Assembly: GCA_034440575.1 (NCBI GenBank)
Contig: JAOTOL010001645.1
Coordinates: forward strand, 2,847,501 to 2,911,500
Direction: 5' to 3'
Origin: Imbricaverruca yamaguchii
Lineage: Eukaryota > Arthropoda > Thecostraca > Neoverrucidae
DNA length: 64,000 bases
Part shown: positions 1 through 29,600 of the stretch, piece after piece
How the letters are laid out: each line of letters starts with the position of its first letter
Position numbering within the stretch: the first letter of the stretch is position 1
Notes under the pieces: generated by a model
Told to the model about the DNA's origin: nothing
Database searches by the model: none
The model's input: the letters and a program-made list of their open reading frames with translations, nothing else
Program-made: the position numbers and the translations under genes

Positions 1-875
1 CAGCGCAGCACTGTTGCTACAGAACTGCATCAGAGACAGTGCCACCACCTGGCTGCGCAACTGTATCAGAAGCAGTGCCACCACGTGGCTGCGCAACTGC
101 ATCAGCAGCAGTGCCACCACCTGGCTGCGCAACTGTATCAGAAGCAGTGCCACCACGTGGCTGCGCAACTGTATCAGAGGCAGTGCCACCACCTGGCTGC
201 GCAACTGTATCAGAAGCAGTGCCACCACGTGGCTGCGCAACTGCATCAGCAGCAGTGCCACCACGTGGATGCGCAACTGTATCAGAAGCAGTGCCACCAC
301 CTGGCTGCGCAACTGTATCAGAGGCAGTGCCACCACCTGGCTGCGCAACTGTATCAGAAGCAGTGCCACCACGTGGCTGCGCAACTGCATCAGCAGCAGT
401 GCCACCACGTGGCTGCGCAACTGTATCAGAAGCAGTGCCACCACCTGGCTGCGCAACAGTATCAGAAGCAGTGCCACCACGTGGCTGCGCAACTGTATCA
501 GAGGCAGCGACACCACGTGGCTGCGCAACTGCATCAGGGGCAGCGCCACTATGTGGCTGCGCAACTACATCAGAGGCAGCGACACCACGTGGCTGCGAAA
601 CTGTATCAGAGACAGCGCCACCACGTGACTGCGCGGCAACGCCACCACATGGCTGCGCAACTGTATCAGAGGCAGCGCCACCACGTGGCTGCGCAACTGT
701 ATCAGAGGCAGCGCCACCACGTGGCTGCGCAACTGTATCAGAGGCAGCGACACCACGCGACTGCGCAACTGTATCAGAGACAGCGCCACTACGTGGCTGC
801 GCAACTGTATCAGAGGCAGCGCCACCACGTGACTGCGCAACTGTATCAGGGGCAGCGCCAACATGTAGCTGCGTG
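1..875. repeat. 36-bp minisatellite (about 24 units), cut by the window edge
   Basis: Tandem units built on GGCTGCGCAACTGTATCAGA followed by AGCAGTGCCACCACST. The first 480 bp show a higher-order period: the variant carrying CATCAGCAGCAG recurs at about 101, 245 and 389, exactly 144 bp (4 units) apart. Because 36 is a multiple of 3, several frames on both strands stay open for hundreds of bases. The resulting 12-residue repeats (for example SDTVAQPRGGTA on the minus strand) are a consequence of periodicity. I see no exon signals or homology to call a gene. Confidence 0.9.
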
Positions 876-3800
876 ACTGCGTCACTACGTCCAACAGGGG
901 ATGGCAAGCAGCTGTGGCACCTACACAAGCCAAGCTATATCATATTGTGCCAGCGCATTAGCGCATCTACTGACGCTCACGCAGTGCTGTCGTTTAATAC
1001 AACGAAGAATGGCTCTTAATGATGGCTCGCATCTTTCGTCTCACGCACAGTGCTGTCATCCGTTCAAATCGTTTGCAAAATAGCCATTGTGATATTACTG
1101 GCGTAAAATACATAACGCTGTCGCCGAGTAAGACAAAGATTGAAGTCTCCGGCAGAGGGCTGCCAGATCTTCAACACGTGCTGGTAGTACAACACGATAG
1201 GGAAGGTGTTGGGTTGGCACGCCGCCAGCAGTGCGTTGCCAGATATTCAACACGGTACCTGTTGGCCACTCGAGGATTTCACCGCCTCGTTCCACCCTGA
1301 CGACGCTAAATATTCTCCCCAGCTCGTCACAATTAAGCTCATCTGCTGTGACATATGCTCAGAGTAACAATACTACTGCACATATTCTGGTAACACATTT
1401 CTTAGCAAGACCGAGTACATCAGCACGCACTACGACCAACACAAGCAAAGATCCTCAGCCATCTGCCGCAACACAGGTTAGGCTAAGATCCGCGGTCAGC
1501 TGCCACACAGGTCAGGTTAAGATCCACGGTTGACAACATTATACCACTGGGTGTCTCTAAACAGCTTGAGCCAAGATGAAAACTGGCTGAAACTACAATG
1601 CAAAATTAGGTTCCCTAAAACGAGTCAAAGTTATATATTCTGGTCATTGTGCTAGAATGAAATATACAATAAATAGAATGAATATAATGAAATATAATGC
1701 GTGACAATACCTGGGGCTAGACTAGGTATTGGTCAGGCTTCACCACATCATTGAAATCTGAAACTGTGGAATCCAGTCTATTCACCGATATGGCGAAAAC
1801 TGAAGCCAGCGTCCTCCAACGCCGCCATCCATCCAATCGGGCGTCTTTAAATGCTTGCAGTTAGCGGGTTCGAAAAAAACAGCATATGCGTGACTTCAAG
1901 TACAAAAGGGAAGCATTCGTATATGCTTCCTCACAGTTCCATCGCCCACAAGCTCAAGACCACAAAAGCAGCCGGGTCACACGCATGAAATATCACAACC
2001 GCAACCAACGAGGCAGCTTTTCAGCGCAGCAAATGCACAATCAACGCATCACACTGGCAAGATGGGCCAAGTAGAGGACTCTGGGCCAAGAGAGCGCTGG
2101 GCGACAGGTTCCGTCCGGCATGAAAGCATTAGTAAAAAAATGGACTCACCAAGTCACATCAGCCGTGATTACTTCACCTTATCGATAAATACTTTCCAAA
2201 CAAAGAAGCAAATGATGCACGTTGAAGAAAAATGTGGAAAAAACTAGGTTTGTCATGCCGGCAGACATGCAAGTTCAAAACCTTCCCGAACATGAAATGG
2301 AATTCGAGAAGTAAACCATGGCAGGACAATTTGACACATGAGATAACAAAACAATTTAGCATGAAACGAAACAGCGCCAATAAAACAATGTCCCGGGAAT
2401 TAATGCCACCAAGGAACACGATCAAAATTTGTTCAAAGAAGGCTTCGAAAGAAACAATGAGGCGACACAACATGTGCCAATATACATAAAGCGGGTGTCA
2501 GATGTTAAGAAATACAATATTACGCCTAAAACGTTTCATAGTTGCCACACACGAGAAAACACTATTCGCTAATTAACAAATAAAATATTCATATCTTATG
2601 AGAAACACGGTAGGATAGCAAATAGTTTGCACACAATATTTCCTGTGGAATTATTTGATGGTATCTACTCAAGCTTTCAATGAGTTAAGTCGCACAATCA
2701 ACATGCGATTTCTGCCATCATATGTTCAATTCATCGATTTTTATATCATTCTTGGGACACTGCTCACCATGACGTGACATCATATCACATGATAATGCCA
2801 GACAACTCTAACACCCAGCACGTCAGATGTCTCAGCAACAGCTCACCACACACCGGGTGGGGATGCACAGTTTCAGCCTTAATTTTGACCCCTGGATTGT
2901 CGAAACTTGATTGCTTTATGTCGCTGAATTTCTAAGAACATGATTCTCTTCCTTTTTCTTAAGTCATAGACCTTTTCTTTCCACTTCGGCTGCTCAAAAT
3001 AGTACGGGTTGGTTGTAATTTATGAAAATGGGAGCATGATAAAAGAGATTGGATTAAACATCATGCAGTCCATGAACTATTGATGCATTTGAATTCAACA
3101 AAAAGGACCAGCGCATCGGAACTCCCAGACCTTGGCGATTTTGTTCCAGAGCAATAAGCTTATTTAATTTAGCCGTGAAGCAGCAAGATTCAACTTCCCA
3201 GCGTGAAAATTTGAAGGAAAATAAGATATTACGAAGAGCATAGTGCCTTGGATGACAAAACACCAGGACAGGACTGTGTTCAGTACTGCAATCACTGTGC
3301 TTCAACACCGCACACAGGCTCACCTCATGATATACTCATTTGTCCGCCGCACGTCATAGGCACAACATACACTCCCCCCACACCATGCCCACACCACAAG
3401 CCCACCCCCAAGCAAAACCTACACCACATCCACAGCCTTGGTATGGTGGATGAAGGTGCCGATCCTCACGGCTTATCCAGCTGGCTGCTGAGGCCTGCGT
3501 ACGCGTCAACTGCACTGGCTATACATTCGAAGTCCGTCCAGAGCTCTCCACGTAGCGTAGGAGCTTCTCGCATCACCGTGAACGCGGAGTGACCACAAGC
3601 GGTGCGGCCGTATACCTTCCGGCACAGAGTACGGCGATGGCCAGCTACTATGCCACGCTGATTGTCAAGTGTCAACGGAAGCCATGGCCAGCCCTATCTT
3701 CACCGTAACTTGTCCACGCATGGTGTTGATGAAGTGGAACTGCAGCAACACCAAAGCCAGCCAGCACGATCGGTTCCGGTCGGCCCGACTATAGTCGCTA

Positions 3801-3888
3801 GAGCTTCACCACAACTGCCCGACCGCCGGCGCCTCGCCACGAACACCGCGACACGCTCCTGCACAGCACGTGTCCACTCCCGGCGTAA
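876..3888. other. Intergenic / ERGIC3 3' flank, no gene recognised
   Basis: About 3 kb downstream of the ERGIC3 stop codon (the gene is on the minus strand, so its 3' UTR must run into the upper end of this stretch). Only short unrelated open frames are visible and none resembles a known family. A minus-strand ATTAAA at about 3163-3168 could be an ERGIC3 poly(A) signal, which would imply a 3' UTR of roughly 700 nt; this is weak. Confidence 0.5.
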
Positions 3889-19135
<15,247 letters not shown>

Positions 19136-22100
19136 AATCAATACCTTGGAATTATAGCCTCATGCAGGATATAATCTGCAACATCAGTTACCCAGACATT
19201 TGTTAGGATGTTGATCCACACCATTTGCTGAGGGAGGGGGGAAATCTGGCACTCCCTCCATATTAAACTCGAAAAGTTAGTGGCCGATTTCGCTGATTCA
19301 AACCACACTCAATATATCTGAATGAGATGACCCTTATGATCTAAATGGAAAAAATGACCCTTATGATCTGAGATGTCACAGGCCTCCTATGGGTAAAATA
19401 GGCTGTTTCAGCCTAGCTCTTGATCTTGATCCAAATTCAGAATCCTAAGACCAAGAGAAGCCGATTTTGATTCAGACATGCTCTAGATATAATCCACTTA
19501 TAGCTAAATGTGCTTGGAAACAAAATCACGACCAAGGTCATGTTAGGTAATGCGATATTTTGAGATCGAATTTTCAACAGCATCTTACAGTCACATGCAT
19601 AGTCTTCCCATCATATTCATGATCAAAAATGTTGCAAGTTATTCGAGAGATTACTTTAAAAACCGAAAAATTGTTCTACAGCACAACATTCCTTAGGTGA
19701 TTCATTTATACTAATATCGTTCGTGGGCGGGGGGAGGGGGGGGGGCATTTGGTACCTTCTACAAACTCGAAATTCCATCAGCATCATCAATCATCATCTT
19801 TGTATCAAACAGCAATCCATAGCTATCAACAAGATGGATCACTGTATGCAAGGTATAGGCACCTGGTGTCACAGATCAAAATATTAAGCAATCCTCCTTT
19901 TGGACTAGGTCCTGGCTTTGCCTTAAGCATGAAATTGAGACCACGATAATTCTGATGCGAACATGTCTTGAATATTCTTTGAACATGTCTGCAGACAGTC
20001 AAGCTTAAGGTTAGGTTAGGTTTATGGAGTATTGCATGAAGGGGTATTCTGGGGTTACGTGCGAAACTTGTCCTGATGGCCATATAGTACATATTTATGG
20101 GCAGGAGTGCTATGAGAAATGAAGAACACACCCACATGAATAATTTTTGGACATCAAACCTAACTTACTCGAACAAAATTTATATCAACCATTTTTCTAA
20201 TTGTGTAATCCCCTAAAAAACAAACATCAAAGAAATGCTCTAATAATGAACACATACTCCCATAACACCCTTTCACCCTTCTACATCTCCCCAGACTAAA
20301 AATGCAACACAGTTTTAGTCACAGGTTCCAGGAGTTTGAAAATTAATGACAACTAAATCTACTCAGTCTAGTTGTGACCATTGTCATTTGTGATGTTTGT
20401 CACTTTGGATGAATCATCATCCACAGCATAAGTCTCAAAAGGTACCAAAACAAGGGCCAAAATGAGTCTTAGGAACCTTAAAGCAATACTAGCATCCCCC
20501 AAAAAAATGTTAAAAAAGGAGCCTGCACCAAAGCCTGAAAACGAACAAAAAGGAGAAATGTGCCATCAATATGACGTCTTCAAAATCTACTGTGACGACG
20601 AGCTTTCACGGAGACAGCTGGCATGCCTGTAATGTAAGGTAAAAGCAAACGTCAAGTTGGAAGGGCAAACAAGATGCCATTGTGACGTTATTGTCTTCAA
20701 ACATGATGGGTACAAAAATAAATGCATGCACCATATGACATATAAGTGATGACCTGAATGGTGCAGACCTGATCCTACTGAACATTCCATCTTTGTAACC
20801 TTAGCGAGTTTGGAGCCCTTGTCAAAGCAAACTGGGGGAGAGAAGAGTTAAACACCTATATCCCAAGAAAACGTTGGGTTGAAATGTGATAATGCCACAC
20901 CAAACCCGGCAGAAGAACATCACACAGTCAGTTAGTAATTCGGAGCCATCACCAAAGCAAACCGGGAGAAGGGAGTTCAACACATACCCCAAGAAAATGT
21001 CACATTGAAATGTGATCATGCCAAACCAAACCTGGCAGAACATTACACAGAGAGTTTGTAATCTAAGACCACAAAATATCAAAAGATGAAGTGGTGTGAT
21101 TACAAAGGTGATCATTCAATGCCAGAAATTCAGCAGTTTTCTATTGGCTTCAATTCCGATTAGATGTCCTCAAAATATATATACTTGATACAGCCTAACT
21201 TCATGGCAGCATAATGCAATGCTGCCATCTCAGTGGGTAGAATACAAATGGAAATCAGGAAAGAATGAAAATGGAGGCCAAACAGGGTGCTGTGCTGACA
21301 TGTATGCCAACATGTTTGTTCATCACTCACATAGTCATGCTCCCAGCCATCAGATGACCCATTACCACATTTCTAAATCATCAATTGTCCACATACCATT
21401 AAATTATGGCTTATTTCTGCAATCAGATCTGTCCTAAAAAAGTATCATCTATGAACATGTGTGCATTTACAAGCATGAAAATTATTGGGAGTAGAAGCCA
21501 ATGTATCAAGGCAATAGGTGGGGGAGAATCAGTTGGGAAGGTGGGAATCAATGGGACCCAGACTGCAAAACTATTGTCTAGGCCCAATACAACATTTGGA
21601 GATGGGTGCAAGGTCTGCTAAAAGTGCACAAAACAACACTAATGTGTACAAATGGCATACAGTAGAATATTATTCAGTGAAGGAATGCATTTTGGAGACA
21701 TGCTCTAAACAGCTTCAGTTTTCCCCATCCACTGATAGCCAGGTGACAGGTGAGAGCTCAAGAACAAGCAGTTGTGTCCACAGCTGCAGGAGCAGCAACA
21801 AAATAACAAAAACAGCTACATACTTTTATCCACCACACTGGCACTCCAATGCAACAGAGTAGCACCAACACAAAACATGGCATGCTATGATTGGAACTAA
21901 ACCAAAACAAGGTCCATGTCATGGAAACCATGTAAGGGTGGCAATAAAATAATTATGTCCATGTGATGTTTGTAATAATATTTGCAAGCTACAGCATGCA
22001 ATGCTCATAGCTTACACACATACATCTTCAATTCAATGCATAGTAGTTCCAGGGATGCTACTGTATGCCAGGGTAAATAGCCAAGTTTTTATGGCACTAT

Positions 22101-23618
22101 TTGTCTTGAAGACTCTCAGAAGCACATAGGAGATCATATCTGACTCCAGCCAACTCCAAGAAGCTCATTCCTCTGCAACCACCACCATCAGAATAATGTC
22201 AGTGGGGTGGGGGCAGTCTGGCATATCTGGTTGACCATTCAGCCACCAATCGGGCTTGGATCTTAGAGATCAAATAGCTGGATGTTAAATTATCATAGTT
22301 TTGGTTGAAGCACCAATAAACTTAAATAACTAAGAGATTGGATAGGGTTGATATAAAGATAAACCACATCTGATCAGAGAACACATGAGTCCAGTGGATT
22401 CTGTTAAGTGGTCACAAATATAATGGTTGTTATGGCAGCTAAAAAGCAAAGGAATTGTGTCTAGTGCACAACCGAAGAGAAAGGCTACAAGCATGATATA
22501 AACATGAAGGACAAGCACATCATTGAATTGTATATTTTATTCACTTTTTAAACATTATTTGGTTAGGTTAGGTTTCAATATTGATCCCATGTTTTGGCGT
22601 ATTGAATGGAATATATTCGGCTGCCAATTTTATCATTCTAATTATTTTTTCCAACGTCAGACGCCTAACCAAATAGCGCCTAGGTAGGTACCTACCATCG
22701 ACATAAAGTCACAGTCACACAGATTTAAGACCTAAGAAAAGCCACGGTGGCCAATTTGGGGTACTTCTATCAAGTCCAATCCCCCGCCGCGCAACCTATA
22801 ATTAAAGAATATGTAGCTTTTTGCTCGAGATCACCTTTTAACCGAAAAATGATCCCGCACCGCCACATACCTACACTTGTCTAATCTGCTCCAGAAGGCC
22901 GGGCGGATGGAAAGGAAACAAACGTAAGTAAACATCTCAGATGCGGCATAAATGAAGTGTTGATAGTGCTGGAAACTATCTATAGTGTTTACCGTATGTA
23001 CAAAAATGTACTTACGCAACAAAAATATGCATGTTCAGTAATATAGGGGCATCAATTATGCCTTAATTGCAGCTTTGTGAATTGTTCATAGGAAAGTGCT
23101 TCCCCATAGGTATTTGTAACTGCGTAAGTTTCCTCTTAACCTTTTTCACATCACAGAAAGGAAAGAAGCTCAAGTGTCTCACAAAAACGAAGGTCATAGT
23201 GAAAGATTACTTATTAATTTCGGAAAAGGAGCCAATAAATTATTCTAAGTCTATCATGGATGCGTAATTTTAAAAATTGTATGGCAGAGGTAGTAGAATA
23301 ATACCACAGTTCTCCAAATACAATTTTGGAAAAAAATATCGGATTCAATTCTCCGGAAATCCCATAGCCGCCATCTTTGTCATTACAGTCATTGCAGTGG
23401 CTGTCTTGCGTCTTCATGTTGCGCTGGAGGCGGAGTTGCTGTTCGTGAACCAGAATATCTGTAAAAGAAGGATTATCAGGAAGTTTTATCAGAACAAGGT
23501 GTACCTTGCAATCAAATACCATCATACTGGTGGAAAAATACGCGACAAACGCGCCTGAGTGTTGCGAGCCTGTGGTTGGGTTCGTCGAACGATCCCAGCT
23601 TAGGCGTATACTGTCACT
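19136..23618. other. Divergent intergenic region between ERGIC3 and Akirin
   Basis: Both genes start outward from this 4.5-kb stretch, so it must hold both promoters and 5' UTRs. I see no clear TATA box. From about 20.1 to 22.5 kb it is AT-rich and CpG-poor, switching to CpG-containing sequence over about 22.6-23.6 kb ahead of Akirin. Small open frames show no family resemblance. Short GGTTAGGTTAGG motifs near 20.0 and 22.56 kb are too short to be telomeric arrays. Confidence 0.6.
20812..21064. repeat. ~126-bp tandem duplication
   Basis: Two diverged copies share AAAGCAAAC, CCCAAGAAAA and TTGAAATGTGAT (at roughly 20879 and 21004), and CAAACC-GGCAGAA. They are separated by about 125 bp. No function seen. 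Confidence 0.8.
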
Positions 23619-26600
23619 ATGGCGTGTGTAACACTGAAGCGGAGTCTGGATTTCGATCCGTTCGGAAGTCCTGGAAGATCACCAAAAAGGAGGAGATGTA
23701 TTCCAATGACAGTGACTGCCGGTTCCAGCTCAGAACCAAAACCAAAACCAACTCCTTTCCAGGCTGTGACACCTAAAGTTTCTGCAGGTAATGCCACTTC
23801 ATATTATCATCTAGAGGTTGGTGGGCTTTTAAATTTCTTTCAATTTCTCTGCCTAATTTCATGGATATGGCCTCCCTTGACCTAGATAACACAAACATGC
23901 AGCAAGAAAGGTCATGGGATGCAGTTCCACTCATCGCCCTTCTTAAGGATGAAGTAGTAAAAATGAATGATTGGTTTATTGAAGATTAATAGTCATGGAT
24001 AACTCCAAGGACAGATCCTCATGCAGGTGGTCACTTGGATTTTAGCAAAGCTTTTGATAATGTTCCACATAATCATCTAATTCATCACTTAAAGGGGCAC
24101 AGAGTTCATTGAGATGTTTGACATATTTGTGCTTTAGTGTGCTTTATAGTTTTGTGTTGATCATGAATGTCATTTATTAACATGATTAAGATGGTGACTG
24201 ATATAGTTGATTCACCCTAAAAGCCCTAACAACTAACAATTAAGATGGTGTGGCCACTCATTTCTGCTAAAAAATGCTTACTTTGCTGTTGGTGACCAAA
24301 AAAGGGGCTTTGGGTGATCATGCAAATGATATAGAAAGGCAAACACATGATAAAGCCAAACCTACTTCACCAAGCTTCATATAATAAAAAGGTTGCATGA
24401 CCTCGGCAGTTGATGACACCCCTAAACTCCAATAACCAACATATAATAAAACATTAAAAATATAATTGTGTAATTAAATGCAATTCAAGATCTTCATGCA
24501 TAGAGATTCTACCACACCCAAGCCTAACTTGGCTTATTTCAAAGAATATATACACAATTGGAGGAATTATGAAGGCCTTCAAAATTGTTGAGAAGTCTTG
24601 ACAAGGCCTGAACTAGCATAGGTGCACCTCTTTGTCTCCTATATGAGGTTAACATGTATGTGAAGGTTGTTTTGTGAACATCTGGAACCATAATAATAAC
24701 CAAATTTCTAGTCTGTATTGAAGCATGGATAGGGGAAGATACTGAAAGGGTAGTATTGAGGCTATGCAAATTGCAGTGAAGGGATGTTCTAGGTTTGGTT
24801 CCACAGGTGTATTCTAGACTCACTTATCTCTTGTCTTTGTGATACTATATAGGAATTGAGGTAGGGCTGAAAATGGTGTGCTTAGGCCTGCTTATAACAT
24901 CAATATAATTAGAATGGCAAGCAATATAGATGAATACACCAATTTACAACTGGGCTTAGAGAACCTCAAAGGAAACATATCCAATGATGGGTTCACTGTT
25001 GGCCTTTTGGGCATGTTATACAAGACATTGTATTGCCAGTAAAACAATGAAGCTGACAGTCTCCAAAACACAGGGTATAACATTGTTTAGGAGGTTTGTC
25101 ATTTCCCCTCATCCCCTCATCTGACCCTTCTCTTCTCCTTTCCTCCTTTGCACAGCCTCCAAAACCCAAGGGATAACATTGTTTAGGAGGTTTGTCATTT
25201 TCCCCCTCATCTGACTCTTCTCTTCTCCTTCATTCCTCCTTTGCAGGGTTAGCTGGAATGGCTATGCATTTTGTATGTGCTTAACAGTGTCATTAACAGT
25301 GGTATCAGTAATATATTTACATTTGTAGCCTACACTGCATGAAACCTAGGGAAACCTAGGTAGGTGATTACTGAATTCAACATGTGTGGGTCTGGTATGT
25401 CTGATGCTAATTCCTATCCATTGTGATGAAAGAACTAGCATCTGTTTTTTTTTGCCTGATTAAGCATCAGTGAATTCCATGTGATTCAGCACCCATGGGT
25501 TTCAACTTTCGCACCATCTGTGCCATTCAGCTTCCATAGTTTTTACCTGATAAAACATTTATAGGTTTCTTACAATCCAAGATCTGTAGATCTTGCATGA
25601 CCAAGCATTTGTAGGTGTTGCCCAAACAACATTCAGGGGTAGCTGGTTAGAAGAAAAACTCACCCCTGTCAACAAGAACATTATCCTCTTCAGGAATTTT
25701 TCTTCTCATTTTCTGGTTGGAATATTTAGTGATATTTGAAAATATTATTGAATATGTGGTTAAATTGGTTGATCAGATGGAAATCACAATCATACTGCTA
25801 ACAGTTATAGACAATGTTTGTATATCCAGACAAATTTCTCCACACCCAAAAAAGCATATGTTGCCATGACACAATGGGCATTGCAAATTATTGATTATAT
25901 TGGGAAGTGGTAGTTGAAACATATTCCAGGTAGGTGCCATTTGAATTTATACTTTTTAGATTATGCTAAAGCATGCAAATATGTGTCAGACTGCTATATA
26001 TTTTTCCTCCTGTCTGCACTAGGAAACTAGATGGGCACTGCATGACCAATGTAGTTGATGCACCCATAGACTCCAATAAAGATGCATGACCAACACAGTC
26101 AACATGTCCCTAAATTCCAAACTCCAATAAGCAACCAACCAACCACTAGGAAAATAGTCTATTTACCAGGGGAGACATATGTTCTCCATTCAATTTCCTA
26201 GCATTTTATTTGTATGCTTTGTTACCTTGTTCCATTTGACATTTTCACTTGTTTATATCCATTTTTTCTATCATTTGTACCTCTCCACTTTTCTCAACCT
26301 CACTGGTGGTCCATTTGGCTTGTTCACTTTTTGACTGTTCTGTTTTACTTTGGTCCTCTTGTACCTTTTGTCCTTTGACTTAATCATCTTGATTTTTGTC
26401 CTGGGACTATGTGTCTCCCCTAGCTTTGCCATGTTGAAATGTAATTTAATGACAGTTGAAGTGCATTCGGTTGTGGCTTGCAGAACATTAACTTTCTCTG
26501 CAGTGAAATCTGTGATGGAGAAGGCTTTTTGGATGGTCAACAGGTCCCAAAAGTAGACCATCAAAATCAATGGCAGTATTAAAAGTATGGGAAATGTTGT

Positions 26601-29600
26601 TTACATCTTGATGCACTGGGTACTGAAGCAGTGCTTTTGAAGCACAAAAGCATTGTGCAGTATAGCAGTATATTTTCAATTTTATTGAAAAATTGAAATA
26701 TATTTGTTTCAATGGAAATGATTGCTCTTGTTCTTTCTTTTTCATGGAGTGGTGCTTGAATATCAGGAGAATAGTGCTACAACTATTCCATGTAGGGTGT
26801 GTCCTGGGCAATGTTGAATAGGTACAATTAAAAAAAAATTCTTTTGAAGATGCCCTTTGCTTGTTTGTTTTTTATTTCTGGTGTGTGCATGTATAGCCTT
26901 TGTTAGTTGCCATTCCAGTTCATTTTGCAAAGTCCAGGTATATGCATGCTCCCAGCACATTGCTTTTTGAAGTATTCAAAATGTTTGGGCAGAATATAGT
27001 TACATTGTTTGCAGCTTTATCTACACCAGCTGGCAATTGGTCATATTGGGTGGAAAGTATCTAGGCCAGTGTTGAAGCATATGCTGCCCATCACAGGTGT
27101 GTGATGGAACACCTGGTGGCCATCGCCGGGTGGAGTGTTTGTCAGGCATTTGACCACGACGAGAATTTGGTGTGATGCTGCTGTGGCATTCCAGATATGA
27201 TCGCAGCCAGTGTGAGGGACGAGATCCGACGGTTGCACCGACGTCGCCAGCTACAGTTGCATGGCACAGACTCTGACTGCAGCAGCGACTCTGACTCGCC
27301 GGCGGCATCAGCAGCTGTTGCGGCGACCTCCTCCCCCACCACCGCTGCGGCCAGGACCGACAAGCCGCTCTTCACGTTCAAGCAGGTATGCCAAAAGTTA
27401 TCTATATGTGTATAATGAAAGGATTCAGGGAGTTCAAGGACGCCCAAAACCATTTTGATGCTAGGTTGTTAGTCAAAAATCGTTTTCCAAGATGTAGAAA
27501 AGTAGGACAATTTGGGTGAAATTAGATATGTTGACCCTCAGTTAAATGCATTTTTTGAAGAGGCTACATGTTCTTGCATTGTCCTTTCTTATTTTACATT
27601 TTGTTGATGTTTTGCACTATGCTGTATAGGTTTGCTTGTTGAACTTGAAACTAACTGTGAGTTCTTGTGTCCATAATTCCTATCAGATTATAATTTACTC
27701 TGCTTGCTGATGCAATATTCCAGTCACCCTTCAGCTGAAACACTCACTTTGTACCAGGATTGTCAATTTCTTAATTGTTGAGATAATATTGTTGTGGATT
27801 GCAAAAATCCAGGCAAGGCTATTTTTCCATCCCTGGTCCAATTCACAGGCAACATACATTTTGAGTCATTCTAAAAAAATTGACAGGAGACCACACCAAT
27901 CACTATAAAGGACCATGTTTTCTTCACAGGACAATGATTGGTGGTATATTTGTGCTTTAGAGCAGTCAATGTGCCCTTAAGCATAAATCCACCACCACTC
28001 ATTTTTCTATAAAGAAAACATGGGCCTTTATATTGTGATGGGTGAGGTCTCCTGTCAAATTTGAGGGTCTTCATGATTGTGCTCTCACCAAAAAATGTTC
28101 CTTGCATTGCACCTAAACATTGGGAGCATGTGTTAAAGGTGAAACACCAGATGCCTAGTGACATCTTGGATGTATGCCAGCCAATGCATCATTAATTATA
28201 CTAGTAGTATCGTGAATGATCAATTCTGGTTGAGGGCCCTAAAGCCCAAATAACAAACTAACAATACTAGTAGCAATTCTCAATGGCTGGCTATTGTACC
28301 CCTTTGAATCCTGTGATGTTCCTGCCTGGTAAAGTAATATTTGATTAAAAGCAGAATATCCCATATAGGACAAATAACTGGGGCTGACCCCCCCCCCAAG
28401 AAGTTGGCCATTAACTGCCTGGCATATGGAAATATCAAATGAACTTTGAAATACTTGAGGCTTTAACCATCCACACCACCATAGTTATTGTCATTGGGGC
28501 AGCATGAGAATTTGCCACCGCAGAAATAATGCAACTTGGCTCAGTTTTTGTTTTGTTTGGGGGATGGACTACAGCAAAAATTGAGGGGGGACCAGTGATT
28601 TGCACCTAAAACCCCCTGTTTGCTCCCATAACATCAGTGATATGGTGAAGGGGAGTCTCCTCCGTATATTTTACAATGGTTCCATACCATAGCCAGGATG
28701 CCATCCCTACCACTATCACCTTAGTCCTGCTCTTCACATGTGTAAGTAATTCAATTTCGGTGAAGATGTATGCATGTCTGTCCAGCTTCAAACATATGCA
28801 GGCATGCAGATATAGCCAGTGGCTCCTTCCTTGCACTCAGGATTTAAAGTATCACCTTAGCAAACATACAATTGCCCTCAAATACCTTCAGTTTCAATTA
28901 TGGAAGCCCAGGGAAGCCTAGATCTAACATCTTCACCATGCATACAAGCTTTAGTACAGCAACCCATATTAGCCTAACTTAGGTTATTAGATACCGAGGT
29001 CTATAAGCAGTAGGTAAGTCATCCCATAGAACACATCCTCGCTGCATCACACGTGTCCGGGATGACTCGATCCAGCAGCCAAATTAAGTGACAGCTTGTG
29101 GATATGAAGTCATGCTAGGGGTCTCAAAGTCCGTACATAGTACATGTGAATAAGCATGAGCTGAAATAGTTGAATTCACAACTTTGTGGTAGTTTTTAGC
29201 ACCTTGTCATCAGAAGGATACATTGCTATATATACATATATGATATATAACTTTGTCACATCCTTGTGATAGCATTAAGCCATCAGATCCGGCTGGGGTG
29301 TCGCTGGGTGTTAATTCCCTGTCTGAAGAGATGCACCCCTACTTAATGCTTTTCTTGTGAAATTACGTACAAGGGGTCGCGCTCGGTATACTGAACCTAA
29401 CTGATGGTTCATGTTCATGTCAACTCGGTAGAACCTTGTGAGACAATTCGGATCATCCACGGTCGAGCCCTGTCGAGTCAGCCATATGTCACCTGGAATG
29501 ACTAATTTCGGCACATGGACCGTTTTGGCCTCGGTGTTTCGAAGTCGTGCGTCGTGACTGGATGATCCATCTGACCAGACCACACTGATCGCCAGGTCGG

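Noticed and set aside
17..1019. Overlapping 200-330-residue frames on both strands
   Set aside because: A 36-bp repeat is a multiple of 3, so all frames lacking a stop in the unit remain open. No exon signals or homology.
22558..22575. TTAGG-like telomeric repeat
   Set aside because: Only two units here and near 20.0 kb; far too short for an interstitial telomere array.
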